This document shows positions 57,726-64,000 of a stretch of DNA of 64,000 nt, one piece after another. A model generated the notes under the pieces. It was not told where the DNA came from and ran no database searches. It saw only the letters and a program-made list of their open reading frames with translations. Each line of letters begins with the position of its first letter. The stretch's first letter is position 1. This DNA comes from Pomphorhynchus laevis (Eukaryota > Acanthocephala > Palaeacanthocephala > Echinorhynchida > Pomphorhynchidae), in assembly GCA_012934845.2 (NCBI GenBank), contig WNNJ02001415.1, positions 124,001 through 188,000 of the forward strand. Reading direction: 5' to 3'. The translations under genes were made by a program, and so were the position numbers.

Positions 57726-58542
57726 ATGAATTATGACAAAGAGAAGCTAGTCGACTGTATAGACGATCGTTTTGCATGTCACGTATTGTGTGATTGTTTG
57801 CAACTTCCGAATTTCGAAGCTTCAAATCTTCTAAGAAAGTCAACCATGCGGTAAAATCAAATTATTCTTAATTTGTTATAGCTATTTATATTTTAATAAT
57901 AGAGCCGAAGAATTTCGAGTTCCATGTGATTTCAAGCAGCCTGTCAAAGTGACGTTTACTTTCAAATATCCAATTAGTCCCAAACGAATCATATTGCAAT
58001 TTATTAAAGGGCGTTACGCATGTAAAGGAATTAAGATCCAGGTACAAACATCAAATAAAAACAAGCGACATAATTATTTTAAATGCATTTATCTCCAAGA
58101 TGATTCCAAAGATTTAGATCTATCCGAAGGAAATGATTTTAGACCACAAACTAAGGTTGTCGCGATTCGTTTAGTTTTGTTCGCTGGCGCAAAGTGTATC
58201 CGACTATTTTCCGTATTTGTTTCAGATGAATTGTATTTAAATGCTTTAGTGAACGATAATAGATTAAAATATAATGATCAATACGCTGTAAGTGAAGAAC
58301 CAGAAACTGATGAACGATTTATAGACCCAATAACACTTTTGAATATGAAGACACCTGTAAAATTATCAAGTGGGCATACAGTCGATCTGTCCACTTTTGA
58401 ACGACTAGTGGAGGAAAGTAGAAAGATGAATAAAAAGCCGATAAATCCATTTACTGGCTTGCAGATCGATTTAGCAAAAGACTGGCCGATCTTAAATGAA
58501 GACATATTAAGCTTATTAAATCAAATAAAATGGCAATCTTAA
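57726..58542 (+). CDS. RNF37/UBOX5-like U-box protein, two exons (57726-57850, 57903-58542)
   Basis: Exon 1 starts MNYDKEKLVDCIDDRFACHV just after an in-frame stop and ends at 57850. A 52-bp AT-rich intron (GTAAAA...AATAG) follows, and exon 2 continues in phase, giving 254 residues. The N-terminal part (LPNFEASNLLRKSTMR, then FKQPVKVTFTFKYPISPKRI) matches the RNF37 N-terminal sugar-binding-like domain. The C-terminal part from about residue 178 (ERFIDPITLLNMKTPVKLSS, then NPFTGLQIDL) is a U-box with the DPIT and NPFTG marks, so the protein should be an E3 ubiquitin ligase recruiting an E2. The vertebrate protein is about twice as long and ends in a RING; here the frame stops after the U-box with no RING seen. 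The LINE C2 tail lies about 150 bp upstream, within the likely promoter region. Confidence 0.82.
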
Positions 58543-58880
58543 TATAAAAAATAATATGAAATTTAAGTAAAATTTTATTTTAAATATATTTGTATTATAG
58601 AACATTTAAATTCACTCTCTTTAAAAATCTTTGAAGGTCGTTTGTCAAAACAAATGACTATAAACTTGTTTCCATATCATTGGATTGTAACATTAGTTAC
58701 ACTACAAAAAAATATTGAAGCTCCTTGTTATAAGATCTTCTATATCCATTGCAAAAATTTTAAAATTCGATAATTTACTCCATCTTTTATGAATTTAATT
58801 ATTTTTTGCACTTAATTTTTTATAAATTAACGCTAAATAAACTTTAAATAAGTAGATAATTAATGAATAATTGCTATATA
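58543..58880. other. AT-rich 3' flank of the RNF37-like gene
   Basis: No gene or repeat recognised. It contains the likely 3' UTR and poly(A) region of the U-box gene, but I see no canonical AATAAA in a convincing position. Confidence 0.45.
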
Positions 58881-59610
58881 AGATTTATAAATTTTAAAAT
58901 TTTAAATGAAAATTAATTTTTATGATTTGTTTAATAAATAAGTGACGATGTATTAGAATAAGGATTAGAAGTCATCAGGAGGAACTGTATGTTATTAAGT
59001 TTAGACCCATATTCTTCGACACAAAATGGCAGCATGGCCAAATACATGCCAATGACGTATTTCATCTAATGAAATTTGATTATCAAGTATCTTATTTTAG
59101 TACAAAGTATATTATTTATTATTCATTCATAAAGATTTTCCGCTTAAGAGTTTAAAATTTTAAAAATATTTTGTTGATCTATATAGTTTTATAAAATTTT
59201 AAATAAAATTTAAATAATTAAATAATAAATGATAATAAATAATAAATAATTGTTTTATAATATGTTATACAAAGTTAAAATTTAAAATTGAAATTTAAAA
59301 TAAAAATTTATTTTATGTATTGACTAATAAATAACAGAAGATGTATCAGAATAAGGATAACAGGTTATCAGAAGGAACTGCTATGTTAACAAGTTTCAGC
59401 TCATATTCCTCGACCCAGCATATCAAAATAAGGAATACTTGCCATTAGCAGAAACTGTAAGGTTATCATGTTTCGGTCCCTATTCATCGACCTGGCATAG
59501 CAGTTAGACCAAATACATGCCGATGATGTATTTTCTCTGATCAAATATTATTATCTAGTATCTTATACAAAGAATATTATTATCCATAAAAATTACAGCT
59601 TAACAGTTTG
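58881..59610 (-). mobile_element. Family H modules, copies H3 and H4 (minus strand)
   Basis: H3 (about 58940-59130) carries, on the minus strand, the family H words: a TACGTC/CATGTA hairpin before TTTGGCC, CAGTTCCTCCTGATGA and CTTCTAATCCTTATTC. H4 (about 59320-59560) has the same words, but its structured core is doubled: two versions lie head to tail around 59355-59430 and 59430-59545. Each is followed by the AT-rich tail (TATTTATTAGTCAATACATA on the minus strand). No conserved reading frame survives. Confidence 0.6.
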
Positions 59611-59919
59611 TTGATTTTTATATTTTACTAATAAAATTTTAAATAAAATTTAAATAATTTAAGAAAAAATTCCAATTATGTATTGATTTTTTAATGATTT
59701 ATATATTTTGAATGCTGCATAGATTTTATGTGGATATTTAATGATAAAGTTTAAATGAGGAAGAATTGTTTCGCACCCTCCCATTAAATATATACTCACT
59801 ATATCGTGATTTGCGTATTTTTCGCAGACAATACGATTGTCAAGTTGTCGTTTACCTAAATTTTATTTTTTATTTACTGTGTTGTTCTTTTTCTTTTTAA
59901 ATAATGTTTTCCCACGAGT
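59611..59919. other. AT-rich spacer, nothing recognised
   Basis: No reading frame or repeat identified. It separates family H copies from a LINE B fragment. Confidence 0.45.
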
Positions 59920-60965
59920 CTACCTTCCATTCACAGCAACACTTTCTATTCTTCCGGGAAGGCCGCTATAGTTCGTCCTCTACTTAAGAAATCGTGATTC
60001 GATCCAAGTACTCTATCATCATTTCGTCCTATATCCAAGATCCCAAACATCTACAAACTTCTCGAACGTTTCGTCTTATTTCAAGTCAATCATTATCCTT
60101 CCTCTCCAAACTTATATCCACCTTTCCAATCTGCTTACCGTTAAAACCATTCCACTGAAACGGCATGTTATCAAGTTCTAGGTTACCTGCTACTTGCTCG
60201 CTACCGCCGTTTTAGCAGTGCTGTTATCTCTCTCGATAATTCAACAGCCTTTATTTTATACCTTTTCAACATTCTTTTTTCTCTCTCGATTTTTCAGCAC
60301 CGTTCTTCTATCCACTCTTCGTTGTCGCTACGGTTTATATTATAGCACTTTTACGTGTTTCGCATTCTACCTTTCCGAGCGCACATTCTCCTTTTGTTGT
60401 GGCTCAATTTTTCATACCCATATCATATTACACGCGGTGTTCCTCAAGGATCCGTCCTTGGCCTCGTTATTTTCTCTCTTCATGTTGGTGACTTGTCGCG
60501 CATAACTCAATCATTTGGTTTTCACATCATGCAGTATACGGATGACATCCTTCTATATTTTCATTCTCGCTCTATCAATATCTGTGATCTTTCCTGGTGC
60601 TCCACATAATGCTTAATCACAGTTTCCAATTACATTAATTCAATTCAGATGAACATCAACTATGAAAAATGTAGTGTCTTATGTCTGATTCCCACTCGAC
60701 GTGGTATTTATTCGTTCCCTATACTTTTGTTTGTAAACCTGTCCCCATCATCGAACATTTGAAATTTCTTGGTGTTCCTTTTGATACTAATATTTCTATT
60801 TTACCCTTTGTTCACCAAAAGGTTCGTTCTTGCTTTTTACTTCTCCGTGACCTTTGAGTATTCGGAGAATAGTTAGTCCACACATCTGCAGATAACTTAC
60901 TTTCTTATTTCTCTTCCCGCAACTGAACTTAATGAGCTAAAAATTGCCTTTTAAAGCGATTCTGA
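59920..60965 (+). mobile_element. LINE family B-like, RT fragment
   Basis: Plus-strand frames encode SSGKAAIVRPLLKK and SSFRPISKIPNIYKLLERFV-like sequence (about 59955-60080), RGVPQGSVLGLVIFSLHVGD, then FHIMQYTDDILLYFHSRSIN (60355-60609) and HLKFLGVPFDTNISILPFVH (about 60752). The catalytic box reads YTDD in place of YADD. The wording is close to LINE B at 34.6 kb (MQYADDILIYAY). It is truncated at both ends and carries frameshifts and stops. Confidence 0.7.
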
Positions 60966-61194
60966 CATATTATGTTTAATTCTAGATTGTTTACTGCTAA
61001 ATGCTAGATGTTGATGCCGACACATATCCTCTGCTGAGGCCTACACATGAATACGACGGTCGTCATTGATGGGTTGCGTTCGTTTTAATGTGTTCCAATT
61101 TTGTGTAACACTAAATAAATTTTAGATAATATAATGTATTATATCTATTAAATTACTTAAATAATTTAAATTTCATTATTTTATGTATTATATT

Positions 61195-61500
61195 TAATAT
61201 TATATGCAATGCATGAATGCTCACGCAAAAATATTGGAGTTTAAATAAAAGAGTTTAAATTTATTTTTTATAATATTGTGTTGATTTATATATTTTACTA
61301 TTTTCTGCTTGATGTTATTTTTATAGTAACCTAGTTTAAAATATGTATCTATTAAATTATTTAAATGATTTTGAAGAAAGCCAATATCATTACATATTGT
61401 TGCAATTCTTAAAATTTCATTATTTAATGTATTATATTTTATATTATATGGTATGCATGAATGCTCATGCAAAAATATGTTTCTTGTAAATTTAAATATG
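61195..61500 (-). mobile_element. Family H, copy H5: conserved 83-codon reading frame
   Basis: The minus-strand frame 61472-61221 encodes the same small protein as H2 (HEHSCIPYNIKYNTLNNEIL to KYINQHNIIKNKFKL) with a single-residue change for most of its length, ending FYLNSNIFA. Conservation of protein sequence between two copies nearly 47 kb apart suggests a recent common source. The non-coding core is not attached downstream here; related core words occur on the plus strand at about 61695-61775. Confidence 0.65.
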
Positions 61501-61689
61501 TCATCTTTACGATGATATAATTATAAAATTAATTTACAAAATTTCAAATCGTCTTTTGTAATATGTAAATATTATTTTTTAATAAAAGAATCTTTTACAA
61601 AAAAATAATAATACCTTACGAAGCTATTTAAAGGAAGTAAAATTAGTTAGAATTTGGAAATATTCTGTTTTATTTTATCAAATATAAAC

Positions 61690-61785
61690 CTTGAAGTTTG
61701 GCCCCGATTCTATGTTGGGTCAAGGAATATGCACCAAAATCTGATAACATAGCAGTTCCTCCTGATGAACTCTAATAAAAAATAT
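61690..61785 (+). repeat. Isolated family H core on the plus strand
   Basis: TTTGGCCCCGATTCTATGTT is followed by GGGTCAAGGAATATGC, then CTGATAACATAGCAGTTCCT and CCTGATGA. This is the family H core without its AAATACAT hairpin or reading frame. The ATTCTATG/CATAG pairing is partly kept, while the GGGGCC partner is lost. Confidence 0.6.
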
Positions 61786-62155
61786 TAGTTAACGGTAAGA
61801 TGACATTCATGTACCATCTTACCGAAATGTTAGTTCCATCTTAACTAGAACTACGTAAAGCTACCCTTGTAGTTTCCGTTTGGCTTTCCTTTTTGAACAA
61901 AGGATCTGTTCTATCATTCAGGATGCTCTATCATTAAGAAGTTATAAAAATCCTTAAATATTGATCGCATTTAAGGAAAATGGACAAATTTAACAAAAAT
62001 AGACAACCGTCTAATAAGAAAAAATACGTATATATAAAGTGAGATTCATATGAAAAACGGAAACAATCAAATTTATAGAAGAGGAAAATGAAAGTTATTT
62101 ATTTGAGCTTTAAAATAGAGCTTTATAATTATTTATTTAAAATAGTCATTTGCGG
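61786..62155. other. AT-rich spacer with a short inverted repeat
   Basis: No gene recognised. GGTAAGATGACATT (61795-61808) and ACCATCTTACC (61812-61822 or so) form a small imperfect hairpin. The rest is unassigned AT-rich sequence. Confidence 0.4.
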
Positions 62156-62600
62156 CTAATAACTTGTGTGAAATAATAATAAAATAAAAATCAAGTTTTA
62201 TGAATTGACTAATAAATAACAGACGTTGTATCGGAATAAGGATTAGAGGTCATCATGAAGGACTGTTATAAAATCAAACTTCGGCCCCCATTCCTCGTCC
62301 CAGCATATCAAAAGGCCAAAAACATGCTAATGATGTATTTCCTCTGATGAAATTTGATTATCTAGTATAATATTTTTATGCAAATTATACTATTTATTAT
62401 CCATAAATTTTGTGTTGATTTATATATTTTTCTATTTTCTGTCTGACTTTATTTTTATAGTAATTTCGTTTAAAATATGTATCTATTAAATTATTTAAAT
62501 TATTTTGAAGAAAGACAATTACATAGTAGGCATTTACATATTTTGGCAATTCTTAAAAGTTCATTATTTAATGTATTATATATTATATTATTCAAATATA
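62156..62600 (-). mobile_element. Family H module, copy H6 (minus strand)
   Basis: On the minus strand it reads a decayed end of the small protein's coding region (62600-62410), then AGAGGAAATACATCATTAGC, TTTGGCC, GGGGGCCGAAG, CATGATGACCTCTAATCC and the tail GTTATTTATTAGTCAATTCA. The AGAGG/CCTCT and GGCC/GGGCC pairs are retained, while the central CATAGCAG word has changed. Confidence 0.6.
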
Positions 62601-63113
62601 AAATATAATTTAAAATAAAAAGTCAAGAAACTCGTGTAGTAGCTTTATTGCTCATTTTAGTTTACATGGTTTTTTTAACACATGACCGCTTTGAACTAAA
62701 TCAGAAAACGATTGAAATGCTAATTGACTGCGTTCCCATTGATAAGTAGATTGTATGATTTTATCAAAATACAATAAACACGCCAAAATGCAAGTTCTTG
62801 ATTTAATCATTATTTACGAATAGATTTATTAATTCGTTTTGAATTACAGCTTGGAACAATTGCTATAATAAATGAAACAAGTAAAGGCAAATTACGTTAC
62901 ATTCTTTAGATTGTAAAAATGAAAAATTTTTCAAGAAAGAATCCATTAAACCCGATTTCAATTGTGCATTATTATAGAGGAGGAATTTAAGTTTCATAGC
63001 TCAAAGTCCAGAAATTCTCTAATGACGGGGCTAATGTCTGATTTATTGCTGTCGTGCAAATTGTCAACCATTATTTTTGTAGCTCGAAAAATATACAAAT
63101 AATTTTATAAAAG
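62601..63113. other. AT-rich intergenic DNA, nothing recognised
   Basis: No gene, RNA or repeat identified in this stretch. Confidence 0.45.
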
Positions 63114-63435
63114 TAATATACAAATATCCTACCTATACGAATATAAGTATTCGAGAAATGAGAATCACGAATAATCGTATAAGCAAAATATTTATAATCA
63201 GATCAGATAACTGAGTCTTCGTATATAAATAAGAAGTAAAGATACCTAATAATAAATAATTATGTAAGATTTTATAATTTATATAAATTTAAAATTTAAA
63301 TAAAAATCAATTTGTATGAATTGAATCCGATAAGAAATAAAAGTCATCAGGTGGGTGACCAAAAAATAAAACAATTAAATTAATTACTATTTAAATTTAG
63401 TTTATACATTTAAAAATCATGTTCTTTCGTGTATA
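63114..63435 (+). repeat. 320-bp direct repeat, copy 1
   Basis: TACAAATATCCTACCTATAC to GTTCTTTCGTGTA recurs almost unchanged at 63574-63895, with an offset of 460 bp. Part of it (TGAATTGAATCCGATAAG, GTCATCAGGTGGGTGACC) resembles a degenerate family H end. Confidence 0.85.
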
Positions 63436-63573
63436 TTATAATCTATAGAAATTAGAGTTTTATAGAATTAGAATTTTCGTATCAATAATACATAGTTTCA
63501 GCATTTCTGACAGAGGTTATATTACCGGGAAAACAACGTCCATGGATTAATAATAAATTGTCAGTAGAATAAA

Positions 63574-63895
63574 TAATATACAAATATCCTACCTATACGA
63601 ATATAAGTATTCGAGAAATGAGAATCACGAATAATCGTATAAGCAAAATATTTATAATCAGATCAGATAACTGAGTCTTCGTATGTAAATAAGAAGTAAA
63701 GATACCTAATAATAAATAATTATGTAAGATTTTATAATTTATATAAATTTAAAATTTAAATAAAAATCAATTTGTATGAATTGCATCCGATAAGGAATAA
63801 AAGTCATCAGGTGGGTGACCAAAAAATAAATCAATTAAATTAATTACTAGTTAAATTGAGTTTATAAATTTAAAAATCATGTTCTTTCGTGTACA
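63574..63895 (+). repeat. 320-bp direct repeat, copy 2
   Basis: Second copy of the unit at 63114-63435, in the same orientation, with a handful of substitutions. The 138 bp between the copies are unique in this window. The region after 63895 shows nothing recognisable. Confidence 0.85.
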
Positions 63896-64000
63896 TTTTA
63901 ACCTAAATAATTGCAATCAATGACTCATCAATAATAAATTAGAAAGTACAATAGAACTTTTTTGAACTTAATTTTTTAGAATTTCGTATTGAAATATATT

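Overview
This window looks like invertebrate nuclear DNA, strongly AT-rich, from a repeat-laden region. There is no operon structure, the one intron I can define is only 52 bp with GT/AG ends, and the coding potential is dominated by non-LTR retrotransposons. I cannot name the species; an arthropod-like or other small-intron invertebrate would fit. Only two host genes are supportable. One is an intronless gene for a divergent mitochondrial NAD-isocitrate dehydrogenase alpha-type protein (1279-2406). The other is a two-exon U-box gene resembling RNF37/UBOX5 (57726-58542).

Everything between them (about 2.7-57.6 kb) is a nested pile of transposable elements, sorted here into families by protein similarity visible by eye. 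Family E is a retroelement with an N-terminal cysteine cluster, a reverse transcriptase (RT) with QGDPL and YADD motifs, and a C-terminal RHN plus PD-(D/E)XK-like nuclease region. It is present as at least seven broken pieces and is the main landing site for other elements. Families B, C and G are CR1/Jockey-like LINEs with a small zinc-binding ORF1 and an endonuclease-RT ORF2. Family D is a Jockey/I-like LINE with CCHC knuckles and an intact 834-codon ORF2. Family F is another LINE. One Ty3/gypsy LTR fossil and one internally deleted hAT DNA transposon are also present.

Layout: 2.7-6.4 kb, two family E pieces head to tail on the minus strand. 6.4-9.4 kb, LINE C and LINE B fragments (minus). 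9.5-15.1 kb, two copies of a Penelope-like 3' module (family H) around a family E piece split by a LINE C. 15.3-20.7 kb, a family E copy split by LINE D with a 6-bp target duplication. 20.7-25.9 kb, LINE B and LINE G pieces (minus). 26-35.6 kb, a LINE B copy split by a LINE C with tandem 5' repeats. 35.7-36.5 kb, a 21/19-bp minisatellite. 36.5-41.3 kb, a family E 5' piece, LINE F and a family E 3' piece. 41.3-47.7 kb, a three-level nest: family E, holding the gypsy fossil, holding LINE G. 48.5-52.8 kb, a decayed LINE G split by the hAT element. 53.2-57.6 kb, a LINE C with both ORFs open. 57.7-58.5 kb, the RNF37-like gene. 58.6-64 kb, AT-rich DNA with four family H modules, a LINE B fragment and a 320-bp direct repeat.

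The insertions can be put in relative order. Family E is older than LINE D, LINE C and the gypsy element. The gypsy element is older than the LINE G inside it. LINE B is older than the LINE C inside it, and one LINE G is older than the hAT. The youngest-looking pieces are the LINE C at 53.3-57.6 kb, the LINE D ORF2 and the LINE G ORF2 at 45.6-47.2 kb.
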